In this document: in pieces, positions 32,629 through 43,989 of the stretch
How the letters are laid out: every line of letters starts with the position of its first letter
Numbering within the stretch: the first letter of the stretch is position 1
DNA from: Tipula vernalis
Lineage: Eukaryota > Arthropoda > Insecta > Diptera > Tipulidae
DNA: 64,000 nucleotides
Assembly (NCBI GenBank): GCA_958295665.1
Contig: OY282558.1
Span: 139,418,577-139,482,576 of the forward strand
Direction of reading: 5' to 3'
The notes under the pieces: generated by a model
The model's database searches: none
What the model was told of the DNA's origin: nothing
What the model saw: the letters and a program-made list of their open reading frames with translations, nothing else
Translations under genes and position numbers: made by a program

Positions 32629-32884
32629 TATAATCAGTCCAGTCGCCGCGGCCTGATGAGAAGATTGATTTTTTCATAATCAAAAGCTCATCAGTTCGAA
32701 ACTGGATTGAATTCTCTTACAATCTTCGGAACGTATTAAAATCATATAAATTAAAAAAAAAATCTATTTTCGTTTTGAAAGCTATTCCGACTTTCTGTTT
32801 TATCCTCCGTTTTATGGTGAATTTGAATGCAAATATATAAGAAACTTATACCTCACGAGATGATCAGAACTTCGATACTAAACT

Positions 32885-33375
32885 GTGCCTCTTAACTCAA
32901 TTTTCAGCTCAACCTCCAACTCAATTTACAACTGAACGCAATCGCTAAATCAATAGTCAACTCAATCAGTCAAAAAAAAAACATTAACTTAAGGCCAAAC
33001 TCAAAGGCTATAGATCAATCCGCGAATCAATCTTCAAATAATTTCCAACCGAACCCCTCACTTAACCCCAACCAAAGCTAACTCGATCACAACAAACCTT
33101 GAACTCAACTTAGCTCTACTTGACTCCAATCCACATTCAACGGTCAACTGAACCTCGAAATTAACTCGATTCCAAAACTCCATGCATATATGTATTCAAC
33201 TTAAATCAACCCAATCTAATCTTCCACTAAACCCACAACTCGGCCCCAAATCAATGCCTAACCGATGCCGCTCACTCAAATCCAACTCGACCTCAACTCA
33301 ACCCTAAACCCATAAACTCAACCATACCTCGCCCCAAACTCAACGCCCAGCTAACTTCCAACTCAACCCACAACT
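32885..33375 (+). repeat. CAACTCAA-type satellite, block 3
   Basis: It shows the same degenerate AACTCAACC pattern as blocks 1 and 2, with landmark ATTCCAAAACTCCATGCAT at about 33170. It ends directly before the region that carries the 399-codon frame. Confidence 0.75.
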
Positions 33376-33551
33376 CCACAGTTTTTATTTTCGCGCCAAA
33401 ATTTGAACCAAAAAAATGATTTTTTGGTCTGAAAAAGTGAAATATCTTATGTTTTATGAAAAGTCTCAGGAAGAGAATGCAGTAGGCAGGTTACAAGATA
33501 AGCAGAAAACTTTTCTTCCTCGCCTCGATCAGTTCATTTCAGTTTTCCATA

Positions 33552-34751
33552 ATGTCGAAAATTTTGAATCCTCCAAAAGTTGCTTGCGCACTTTCACACG
33601 AAGAGAACCGGAGTAAAATTTGTTTGTTGTGCTTAAAAAAGAATAATGTCATGTTCAAGATAGAAGCCTTGCTGCAATCGAATCTAGAAAAATTACTGAA
33701 ACATGGTGTGGACAATATCTTGTGTGAAGAAAGACTGCCGAATGTTCTTTGTGCCGGATGCAAACGGAACGTCTACCGACAACTTCCCAGTGCCGATCCA
33801 GGAATCGTTCCATCCAAGACTGTCGATCTACCTGATTATTCGAAGTTTATGAGTGTAAGTTTAACTACGAGATCTAGGACTCAAAATCCCTGTCAGGGCT
33901 ATTTGTGCCAGATTGCTCGAAGTAATGTGATATCCATGCAACATCTTAACAAAAAAAATTGGCTGACGGGAAATGTATCAAACGTTGTTCCAAATGTTTT
34001 TTCGATCCCAAACGAGGAACACCTCATAAACGCACCAAAACTGCCCAAGTTGATAATGTATGCAATTAGTACTCAGGCACGTAGAGGAAAATCCATGAAA
34101 TTATTCATAAATCCCCACGAGAAAAATGAAGAGGAATCAGCTTCGAATATATCCACAGCCGATTTCTTGAAAATCAAAACAAAATTTAATCTTAGTAGAA
34201 AAACTACTCTTGATATAGCGACCGCTTTGAGAGTTGCTACCAAAAAGCGGGCGATAATTGAGCCAGGATTGAAAAAAAGCCTGGAACAGAAGAATGGCGA
34301 GATAAAAAGTTTCTTTTGTGCTAAGACAATAGATTTTGTAACCAGCAAAGCTCGAATGAGCACACCTATCCAATGTCCCATAGTTTACTGCCATACTCTT
34401 GAAGATTTTCTTTCTCATATCGAGAAACAGCGGGATATTAGAAATCAGCACTTAAAATTTGGAATTGACGGTGGCGGTGGTTTTTTGATGGTGTGCCTGT
34501 CTGTTCAAGATGATTCAACTGAAATTTGTCAACAGGAGAAAAAACGTCAAAAGTATGATGATGGCGTGTTTGCTAAAGCTTTTACTGACTCAGGCGTTAA
34601 GAAAATCTTGTTTCTTGCTATTGTGAAATCGGCTCAAGAGAATAATGAAAACGTGTCAGCAATATGGAAAATATTGAAGATTCCCGGATCGATAATGAAA
34701 AATGCGAAAAATTTCAGTGAATCCCAACTCAACTCCCAACTCAATCCCTAA
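33552..34751 (+). CDS. Unknown 399-aa protein with ZAD-like N-terminal cysteines, C-terminus truncated
   Basis: This is the longest unbroken frame outside the retroelements, and I cannot name it. Residues 24-27 (CLLC) and 67-70 (CAGC, in ERLPNVLCAGCKRNVY) give a C-x2-C...LPxxxCxxC pattern like the ZAD zinc finger. A second cysteine pair lies at 114/119 (NPCQGYLCQIAR). Residues 204-250 form a basic, helical-looking block (DFLKIKTKFNLSRKTTLDIA), and 302-318 read KFGIDGGGGFLMVCLSV, followed by a hydrophobic strand KILFLAIV and IWKILKI. The last ten residues (ESQLNSQLNP) are encoded by the adjoining CAACTC satellite, so the original C-terminus is lost. The ATG at 33552 is the first in frame. No introns or poly-A were seen, so a transposon-encoded or retrocopied gene is possible. 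Confidence 0.55.
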   Translation: MSKILNPPKVACALSHEENRSKICLLCLKKNNVMFKIEALLQSNLEKLLKHGVDNILCEERLPNVLCAGCKRNVYRQLPSADPGIVPSKTVDLPDYSKFMSVSLTTRSRTQNPCQGYLCQIARSNVISMQHLNKKNWLTGNVSNVVPNVFSIPNEEHLINAPKLPKLIMYAISTQARRGKSMKLFINPHEKNEEESASNISTADFLKIKTKFNLSRKTTLDIATALRVATKKRAIIEPGLKKSLEQKNGEIKSFFCAKTIDFVTSKARMSTPIQCPIVYCHTLEDFLSHIEKQRDIRNQHLKFGIDGGGGFLMVCLSVQDDSTEICQQEKKRQKYDDGVFAKAFTDSGVKKILFLAIVKSAQENNENVSAIWKILKIPGSIMKNAKNFSESQLNSQLNP

Positions 34752-34862
34752 AAAACACAATCCGAAAACTGCAAGTGTCTATGAACTCAATTCAATCCTA
34801 ACTCAACCGTTAACTCGCTAATCTGAAACTGAAGGTTCAACTCAATCCTCAAATCGACTCCG
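34715..34862 (+). repeat. CAACTCAA-type satellite, block 4
   Basis: CCCAACTCAACTCCCAACTC and related pieces, with landmark AATCCGAAAACTGCAAGTGT at about 34759. Its first bases are the last codons of the 399-codon frame. Confidence 0.7.
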
Positions 34863-37800
34863 CCTTGACCATAGAAACAGACGGACGGACATTTTTTTTT
34901 TTTTTTGTTGCTTTTCCGGACTTATTGTCTTTCAAAACGTTGGGAACTGTAGTTTTGGGCCAATAACATGTTTGGTCATTTATGAAAGGGAGAGATTTCA
35001 GGTCTTTCATCTGTAAATTCGTGGTCGGATCAGTTATTTCATCAAAAGTGAGAATAACCGTCACAAGATTCTGTTTTATATTTTTTGGCATAGGAAATAT
35101 TTAGCTTCATCAAATCAGAAAAAAGAAAAGTTCTCTTGTGGAGAGGCCTATCAAGTACTGTCAGCGCTGTTCTATCTCAAGATTATTCGGTTGCACCTTC
35201 TAAACAAGATACAATATTAAGTCGCGATAGTGTAGTTTTTGCTAATAGTGATAGTTGTATAATAAAGGTCTTTTTAAGGGTAGGACCGGTATCGACACTC
35301 GTCAGCCTGAACTACAGAAAGACCAAACAGTCCAACGTACAGATCGACCGAAGAGACAGACCGTCAGTTTGTGTTTGTCGGTCTTTCTGACAATCTTTCT
35401 GTCTATCATTTTGTCTGTCGCCCTTTCGTCATTATCATTGACATAACAAGAGTAAGAAGAGAGATACTGATAAACAGACCAACCTACCATACAATTTTGT
35501 ATAAAAAAGGTTATGTTTCGGCAGTCAAAATCTTACATTTTATAAAAAAAAAAAATGTCAATGCGAAACTTCGTTCCATTACAAACCAATTTCGGTTCAT
35601 ATATTTAGAAGCGTAAATTGCTGAAGGATTTGCCCTTGAAATATCGTGTAAAATCAAACTGACAGGCAAAACATGTACCTACACCTGATCCATACCACTT
35701 TGAATTCGAGTCGATACAGAAAAATTACCAATCACACGAGGCACGAGACAATGACAAACATTTCACATTTTAATGTATCTCGCACGAAAGAAATTGCACA
35801 GATCTACATCACACACGATGAAAAATTAATTTTCATTTTGCTTTTGTATTTTCCACACACGATGCTGTTTTGCGCTTATTTATAGAAACGGCGGAAATTT
35901 TATTACAAAAAAAAAAAATTTTGATTGATTTTTTAAAATTTTTTTTAATAAATTTAATTTGGAGATTTTTGTTGTTGTAACTTTGTGTTGTGAAATCAAA
36001 TAAAAAATTGCAAATTCATTAAGGAAACGGGAGGGGGTTGATGTGTATATTTAAAAGGGGTTACAAACTGTATACATGTAGCTATGTGTGTGGGAAATTC
36101 AACAATTGCGTTTTTTTTTTATTGTTATATTAAATTTCACTTGAGGCCATGGATTGTCACGAAAAAAAAAAACAAAAAAACACAAACGATATACAGAATT
36201 TAATATAATTAAGGTTTTTATTGTTTGTTTGGATGTTGATACATAATTTTTTTGTACCTACATACATAGCATACATAATGATGCAGCAAATTTAGGACAA
36301 ATGCAATTTGACAAAAAATTTATAGAGCTGTAGGCAATTTTGCACGCTTCGAATACTCATTCAAAAATCATTGATTCAAGTTGTTGTTGTTTGAAATATT
36401 AATGATGTGCCATAAAAATCCGGCTGGAAGAAATATTCTTCTCGTCAGATGTACGATGTATGTCTCTGTGATTAAGTATTTTTTTTTACAAGTCTCTTGA
36501 GAGCTTTTCCCATTTTTTTTTTGGTTTTTTGTGTTTATTATCGTTCTTCACTTCGAACGTGTTTTCTCACAGATGAACGCAAACTGAATGAAAATTGTAT
36601 CAATATTTTGCACACTTATCGCAACGAGTGGGAAAACTTAGACAGACATACGTAGACAAACATCAGAAAATTAAAGTATTAACAAATTGAATTGAATTAA
36701 CTTGTTCTGATCTTCTTGAACTATATAATAACGAAGTACTTGATATCACGTATATGTATACGATTGGTAGGCTTTAATTTAAAGACTTTAAGAATTAACC
36801 TCCTTTTTTTGTTGCATGTTATCTAATAACAGTCGTCTTACGTTTTGCCTCCTTATTTTTTTTTTTTTTTATTACGTACCGTCATACTTTTTGATTATGT
36901 TGATTCATGTTATTTCCAAGAATAACATACAGTCTACCACTCTTGAACCTTTTTTTATTTTGTTTTATTGTTTTTCTTTTAATTTTACAACCCTTAAATC
37001 TAGCAAGCAGCACAAAAAAACAACGGGAAAAGTAAATGAAAAACTTGAAAACAATCGTTTTTATACAGGAAAGGGGTATATATGTATGTAAGTATGTATG
37101 TAGAATAGAAAAGGTGAGGAATTGGAGTAAGTTGTGGAATTAGCATAACAAAAGATGTTGTAAATTTTATGTTTTTCTTACAATAATTTTTTACTTTTGT
37201 TACGGTTGAGTTGTAATTCGAGGAATACGGGGGGGTTTTGGATTAGTTTGCAAACTTTAGACAGTTAGACCATTCGTTGTTTATAGATAGTATTTACCGT
37301 TCATTACCGAACCCTCTTATTTTAAAATTTCTATTTCATTTCCAAATTTGATTTTATCGATAAACACCATATATAGCTACTTTATATGCAATTAACTTAA
37401 GGGCATTAAAATATTGGCACGTGACATACAAAATTCTAATTAGAGATTTTATTTGATGTTCCTTGTAATTTGATTGCATCAGTCCATTGGTGGAATAATA
37501 TCCGGTTACACATTGTATACAATATCTCAGGTATCAAATGTTGTTAGAGGGACGATACTCACATATATGTCAAATGCAACATATACACAGTTTAATTAAT
37601 ATTCCGCCCATATTCGCGTTCAATTCCAAAATATTTCAAATTGCCAATTATCCAATCCCTTTTATTTATTATTATTTACTTAGCTGCGCGCATAATTCTT
37701 GTGAAAATATTTTATACGATTTACATATAAGAGGACCAAGCTAATTTAAAATCTCACATCTGTCTTGATTGAATTTGAATAGAGATGACGACAATGACGA

Positions 37801-38280
37801 CAGCGCAAAAAATATAAAATAAAATATTAGTTTCATATATGGAAGCGGAAAGAGGGATTAAGGGGTTGACACCCAAAACAGTTGTGATTTAGTTAATTTT
37901 TTTTTTTTTTTTTTCAAAATGATTTATTTCTGTTGATGTAAATAATAAATCGGGTCATATGGACGTAATTGAATAGCTTAGAGAACCCTAATTACAACAA
38001 TTTTGATGCACTTTATAATTTTTAAAATGCGCGAAGGATTATTAAAAAAAATTGATTTGTGTTTGTTGTTTTTGTTTAAATGTCAAAGGGTCATGATTAA
38101 TGAGCATATTAATAAAACCTGTTCAAATGTTATGTGTATATAGTGGCAATATTCAGGTTGGATTACACGATTTTCTTTTTATATCAACAATAATTTGGAT
38201 GGATATTTGTTGTTATGTCAAAGTATGTTGTTATGTCAAAGACCAAAGTATTGAAATCTTGTCAAAAATGATCAAAAATT
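34863..38280. other. AT-rich, gene-free stretch
   Basis: No motif-bearing frame was found. An 80-codon minus frame (34849-35091) and small plus frames are unconvincing. 35320-35450 is CTGTC/GACAG-rich low complexity. Homopolymers of A or T occur at 34890-34908, 35548-35560, 36111-36120, 36856-36870 and 37898-37914. A short direct repeat TTGTTATGTCAAAG occurs twice at 38211-38238. Confidence 0.5.
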
Positions 38281-38282
38281 TG

Positions 38283-40740
38283 ATTGGTCTAGACGTAGTT
38301 GCTTCTAATTGGGATTATGATGCGGCTGAGTGCATCAGCATTCGTGTTCGATTTTCTCGGCTTGTACAAAATTTTGTATTCATATTCTTCTAATCGAATT
38401 CGCTAACGGATTAATCTGGAGCAAGGGTCGGTTTTGGTAAGCCACATTAATGGTCTATGATTGGTGTAAATAATGAATGGACGACCGTAGAGATAAGGTC
38501 GAAAATGTTCCACACCGCAAACAATTGCCAACAATTCCTTCTCTATGGTCGCGTAATTTTTTTCAGCCTTGTTAAGGGTACGGCTACAGAAAGCGATGGG
38601 ACAATCCAGGTTATTTGACTTTTGCGATAAAACTGCACCAATTGCTGTATCACTGGCATCGCAGGTAACAAAAAATTCTTGGGTGAAATCAGGATAAATT
38701 AAAATGGATGATTTTGTCAAAGCTTCCCTTAAGGTATGGAGTCAGTCAGACGTTTGGCTAATCGTGAGAAATCTTGAATGAATCGCCTGTAGTAACCCAC
38801 TAGGCCGAAAAAAGATTTAATTTCCCGAGTATTTGTTGGAATCGGATAATTTTGGATGCAGTGAATTTTATCTGGATCTGGTTTAATACCTTCTTTGGTA
38901 ACAATATGACCCAAGTAAACAATCTCTTTTGAAAGAAAATGACATTTTCTGGGATTAAGTTTCAAATTCGCTTCTCTAAAACTATCAAAAATGTTTTTTT
39001 AATTTCTCGTTGTGATCCGATAGTACTGTATTCATCAACCTCTGGAACATTGAAGGTGATCCCTTCAACCCAAAAGGCACTCGTTTTAACTGGTAGTGTC
39101 CAGTAGAGGTACTGAATGCAGTCATCTCCCTATCCTGGGGATGTAGTGGCACCTGATGATAACCATTCGCCAAGTCAAGTGTTGAAAAATAAGAAGCTTT
39201 CCCCAACTGGTCGAGTATTTCCGTAATATTCGGCAAGGAGAATACGTCAGATATGGTTATTTCATTTAATCTGCGCAGATCAACTACTACTCGCCATTTT
39301 TTCCGTTGTTGCTAGATTCTTTGGCATGCACAATAAAGGAAAATTCCATGAACTGCGGCTATTCTCGATTACGTCGTCTGCTAACATCTTGGCAACTTGG
39401 TTATTTACCTCCACTTTCGTAGACTGTGGAAGCCTATAAGGTTTAATGTGAATGGGAGGAGAATTCTGAATAAGTGGAATTTTATGTTCAATAACATTGG
39501 TGGTAGTGAGTTTATCTCCGTCGAGGTAAAAGATATCGGAAGATTTCTCTTCATGGTTTAATTTTTCAGTATTAATTTCGGATTCAAGTTTTGTAAGACG
39601 ATTGGATATTTCATTAGACCAGGTGTTAAAATTATATATTTCATAATTATTAATCGAGTCCGTCTCGATTTAACCATCCGATAAAATTATTTCATTCTCG
39701 GTGGTATTAACAATTGTCACGAAAGAGACATTATTGATGATTTCCGTGACAGTATTGCCAATAAATATACCAGGCTCAATTTCTTGTGACAAACATATTT
39801 GATCACTCGCATTTTCGAGTTCAGAATACAATTGAACAATTCGATGTGTACGTGGTGGTATTTTAATGTTAGAATTTTCAGAACACATTTTCAGGGTATG
39901 TAGGGTATCACCAATAGTTAATACAATAGTTTTAGAATGACAGTCAATATTCGATTAAAACTTGTGTAAGAAGTCATTCCCAATAATTCCGTCACATGAG
40001 ATAGGGAATGAATCATTAACAATTTGGAATGAGTGAGGTTCACTTAGGGAATTAGAAAAATGAATTAACGCCGGACAACGGGCAAGTGTTTCCACTAAAT
40101 TATTCGAAATGCCCTTGACTTTGCACTTATCGTTTTGGTAACATATACCGTCACCTTTTAGACAATGTTTTTTCACTAAACTAATCTCAGCGCCAGTATC
40201 AATTAGAAATGTTAAAATACCACGAGATGAAACATCTAGGTCCATCTGGGTAAAAAGTTTATAAGGGGTATCATTTATTAAGGATACTGTAGCGGTGCGA
40301 AAATTATAAGGTTCCCGTTCACAAGCTGAAGGTTTATCGATCTCAAACTAGGTAGGACAATCCTTGGAAGATTCTGAGTTGAATAAAATAAATGAAGAAC
40401 CTTTTGTTTGCAAAGGTGTAGCTTCTAAATGGATTGTAGAACGAGAGATGCATTTTGAAATATTTGAGTTATGGGTGTTACTTGTTACGACGCGTGAACA
40501 CTCTCTAAATTTTGGACTCGAATTGGAGTGTTCCGAGTTTCCTCGAGACCATTGAAGTTTCCCTGTTTATTTGGTCCAGAATTGGGAAGATTAGTGTCGT
40601 TGGTTGAATTTTTCCGATCGTCGGCCCTTTTATTGGAAAAACAATCACGAATATGATGCCCACGTTTCTTACAATACGCACAAACACGATTGTGATACAA
40701 CATAAGTGATCAAAAGATGAAATCCGAGACGAAGGGCGTA
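38283..40740 (-). pseudogene. Ty3/gypsy element C, gag end to RNase H, with internal deletions
   Basis: On the minus strand: zinc knuckle CAYCKKRGHHIRDC (about 40640-40685), protease LTFLIDTGAEISLVKKHC and IIGNDFLHKF (40245-39955), a linker (39888-39670), RT FSTLDLANGYHQVPLHPQ and VPFGLKGSPSMFQRLMNTVL (39236-39020), LKLNPRKCHFLSKEIVYLGH (38970-38910) and FFGLVGYYRRFIQDFSRLAK. RNase H follows with FFVTCDASDTAIGAVL and TLNKAEKNYATIEKELLAIV. The RT jumps from LMNTVLS to DHNEKLK at about 39018, so the YxDD block is gone. A second gap removes the segment between RT and RNase H at about 38725. A T run at 38994-39001 marks a frameshift. It ends after KPRKSNTNADALSR. No integrase or LTR was found. 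Confidence 0.85.
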
Positions 40741-41735
40741 TGAAACAGGAGAACCCCGCCGAAAACAACCAAAACACCATCACTAATTGCAAAATAATTT
40801 AGAATTTGCAATTTCCTCATATTTAAAATAGTTTTTCAAAATAAACCGGTTTTACAGGGTTTTTTAAGTTTTTATTTCCGATTTACCGGTAATAAAAAAT
40901 GCGAAACTATATCAATCACATTCAATCTTTTGTAAATCAAATTCAACCGTTTTTAATAAAAAATTGGATTTGTAAAATGTTGAATTTGAAATGCAAAAGA
41001 GGTAAATTTAGAGTGCAAAACGTAAATTACAAATAGGTAAATCAAGGCAGCAAACACTAAAATCGTTATCGTTTGATGTCGAAAGATTTTACGAGTTTAG
41101 CAAATTTCCGTAAATATCTGTCAGAACCTAAAGTCATTTTTATTTCTATGGAGACAGATTACATGTAATGAATCTGACATTCACTTTCAGCAACCGTGAC
41201 AAAAATTGTTGAGCCGGTTTTAAGAAAATATTAAATAGCAACAGGAACGATTTCTTTTTTCCCTAAAAACTAGACCACCCTATTCTTAAAAGTTTCCTAA
41301 AAATTTCCGTTTTGCAAAATTGAACGGGTGGTCTATTTTAAACTTAATCTGAGATACCATCTATCTGATCTATTCTTTGAATTAATCGTCCCAACATAAA
41401 CCAAAATGTATTTTCATTTAAAATATTTTTTATAGGTGGATTAACGTTTAGGGGCACTAGACACCTGTCTCCATTAATGGGATAGCCTTTGGTTTTTCAG
41501 AACACTACAAAGCGTCTTCAGAAGACTGGCTACTAATGTTCCACAATGCGACACTCATATTCTTGAATTCAGTCGAAAAAATCACCGGTACCTTTAATAT
41601 ACGGCAATTTAAAGTTTCATTTGAAATGACTTACGAGTATATACATACCTAGTTAGGTCACTAGAAAGTTACAGATTTGTTTCATATATGCAAAAATGTG
41701 TTTGTCTGAATTCGTGAATTTTTTTTTTATTCCTT
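40741..41735. other. No gene recognised
   Basis: AT-rich sequence. A short inverted pair AGACCACCC (41272-41280) and GGGTGGTCT (41326-41334) frames a 64-bp piece. Frames are short and featureless. Confidence 0.45.
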
Positions 41736-41739
41736 GCTC

Positions 41740-42290
41740 AACTTCTGCCCATAATTTATTTCGATTGGGTTAAGGTCAGGTGCCTTGCACCCCAAATATC
41801 AATTTTTTGATTCGTAAACCAACGCTTCACTAACTTTGCGGTGTCCTATTGGAAAATATATGAAACCGGACTATTTTTGAAGGAATAAGGCTCCATCACA
41901 TTTTCCATGTTATGCTTATAAATTCTAAATATCAGGCCAATGCGCTGACAGGAAAATGCTTCCAATCCATAATGTTCACTCGTCCTTGCTTTATGGTCTT
42001 AATAATGTATCTGGGATTTTAATTCTTTATTTTTCGGGTGCCTCACACAAACCTTAAATTCTTACTGAAACAAATTAAACTTCGATTCGTCGTTCCAGAG
42101 GTTTTTGCCCAAGTCGCCGATCATTTGTGCAGATGTTGTTTTACTTTTAGCGTGTAATGTACCCATGTAACCCAGATTCAATCAGCTGATGGCGAATTGA
42201 CCAGTCCGACCAGCTCTGCGCAATTTCAGATGATTTATTTTCCAGGCGGTTAGAGAGAATAAACGGGCCCTTCTTCATCAAGAGGCCAGG
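41740..42290 (-). pseudogene. Tc1-like transposase remnant
   Basis: The minus strand reads KKGPFILSNR, WSDWSIRHQLIESGLHGYI (about 42230-42160), then NLWNDESKFNLF with the first catalytic aspartate (about 42110-42070), CVRHPKNKELK, HYGLEAFSCQRIG, MENVMEPYSF, a decayed QQDNAP block (QQDTAKLVKRWFTN-like, about 41860-41800) and APDLNPIEINYG with the final glutamate (about 41755-41790). This is the D-D(34)E order of Tc1 elements. Stops and frameshifts are present. The start of the transposase runs in frame with a preceding BEL fragment, an accident of insertion. The terminal inverted repeats were not located. Confidence 0.8.
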
Positions 42291-42429
42291 ATGTAAATAA
42301 TTTATTGGGTTAGAAATCAATGAATAAAACAAACGTGAGTCCGTTTGATCATCATTTCGATACCAATTGTAAAACATTACGGTCTTATAGAGCTGATACG
42401 TTTTTATAATACCGTGATGTAGTATATCC

Positions 42430-42889
42430 AACCAAGCTTGGTGTACTTCTTCACGTGACAATTTCTGCATGTGCCCCAATCGTAAGTACTGTTCCATAAA
42501 CAGTTTGTAAAGTACCTCAAATTCTGGCTCCTTCAAGAATCGTGTTTTTATTAAATGAAATCTAGAAACTGCTTGACTAAAAGAATTTCCGAATATGCTT
42601 GGTGGTTCCTTAAACGGTAATCGTATCACAAATCTGCCCTCCGTATTTTTTATTGTCGTTTCTTTGAATAATGATTCATTAACCTCTTTTTCTGGCATTA
42701 AATGATCGATCTGGTATTGCTTCGGTTTACTAAATTGCTCTCCTGTAGGTTTTGATGTCTGTAAGTGCTGTCAAACTGGTATTGATATTGCACTTCTACC
42801 GACTGATTTCCAGTAACAACCAATCCGAATTTAGTGTTTTGCGCTACTACCACGTTTTGGTTATTTTTAATTGTACCATCATCTAACAC
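42430..42889 (-). pseudogene. BEL/Pao pol fragment (post-protease segment)
   Basis: The frame 42889-42698 contains LDDGTIKNNQNVVVAQNTKF-GLVVTG, and after a frame change 42698-42430 gives TEGRFVIRLPFKEPPSIFGN and LFMEQYLRLGHMQKLS. This is the conserved BEL/Pao stretch between protease and RT (AQNTxFGWxxxG ... EGRYxVxLPFK ... EYxxLGHM). The RT that should follow is absent. Instead the reading continues through unassigned sequence into a Tc1 transposase. The 183-codon frame at 42147-42698 is therefore a chance chimera, not a fusion gene. Confidence 0.8.
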
Positions 42890-43170
42890 GTTGGAAAAAT
42901 GGTCAGAGCCTGAATGCTTCTCGAGTGAGTAGGTATAGGCTGCATTAATTCCTTCAGCAAATTCAACTTAACTGCGGCTTTGGTTTTACTTATGTCGACT
43001 TAACCCAGTCCAGCCAAAGATAAACGTTTTTGTGCCATAGGTACCTTAAATCAACGAGTAAATGCTTCTGATACAAAGGAATAATCGGTTAGATGTTTAG
43101 TAAATTTAGGCTCGTCAGTCCACCTTTCGTGAGTATTGTTGTCTAGTTTATTTAAAAAAAGTTTAATTAA

Positions 43171-43690
43171 TCACGAGCCCTGGATTCTGCTTCTTTCTCG
43201 AGTGCTTTGAGACCTCTCAAATTTCATCCGAAATGTCAAACAACATACGAATAAAAATTTCATTTCCTGGGGAAATGTGTTAATGTAAGAATTCACGGTC
43301 TGTTTCTTTCTGTTGTACCGATCAAGTAACTTCTCTGAAGCTTCAAATGCGTCCGTCTTTAAATGTTTTATTAAAGTGATAGCTTCTCCCTTTAAATAGC
43401 CGCTAAAAAACTGAAACTTTTGAAACGTGGTTAAATTACTACGCTGGTGAATGTTAGAATAAAACCAATCGTAAAAACTTTGCCCCTCAAAGTAATCGAA
43501 GCTCTCATTGAGATTCGGCGTAAATTCTAAGCTATGAGCCAAATTTGGCTTCGACGTCGTAGTATAATGTTTCACCTTCAATTGAATCTAATTCTTCTTC
43601 ATGCCTTGTATTTATAATGTCTATTTCAAGTAACTTAATTTGATTTGCATTTCGAATTCTCTTCTCAATAGTGTAGCCTTGTTGAATTAT
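43171..43690 (-). pseudogene. BEL/Pao Gag fragment (DUF1759-like)
   Basis: The minus frame 43581-43171 includes PNLNESFDYFEGQSFYDWFY, TTFQKFQFFSGYLKGEAITL and EASEKLLDRYNRKKQTVNSY. The order W-x-F ... LxxxQKFxYLxxxLKGEA ... LxxRYxxxK matches the DUF1759 Gag domain of BEL elements. Upstream (43690-43580) lies a charged segment that belongs to the Gag N-terminus in a shifted frame. It is on the same strand as, and upstream of, the pol fragment at 42430-42889, so the two are probably one element. The region between them (42890-43170) is too decayed to assign. Confidence 0.75.
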
Positions 43691-43989
43691 GCAAATTTAA
43701 CACTCATAACACACTTTAATAATAAACACGAATCGTGCCCGATTTTAAATACTCATGGGCAATTGATTTAATTTACGATGAATGGCGGCGAATTACGACT
43801 TTATTCTGTTTTTTATCGCTCACTTTTACACAGTTTTCTATAAATACAGTATGTCACTTTATTGTATTAAACTATTAAATGGTTCACTATTGTTCAATTC
43901 AGTATCTGACATTTTTATTCACTAAACTGTTTAACATAAAAAACTCAGAATACAACCACGTTGTTTTAATAATCCGCTTGGTCTTAAAA

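Noticed and set aside
33416..33616. 66-codon frame overlapping the start of the 399-codon ORF
   Set aside because: It is in another frame and runs into the ORF; it has no motif and no second evidence.
42147..42698. 183-codon frame as a real fusion gene
   Set aside because: The first half is BEL pol and the second half Tc1 transposase, both followed or preceded by broken pieces of their own element, so the join is an insertion accident.
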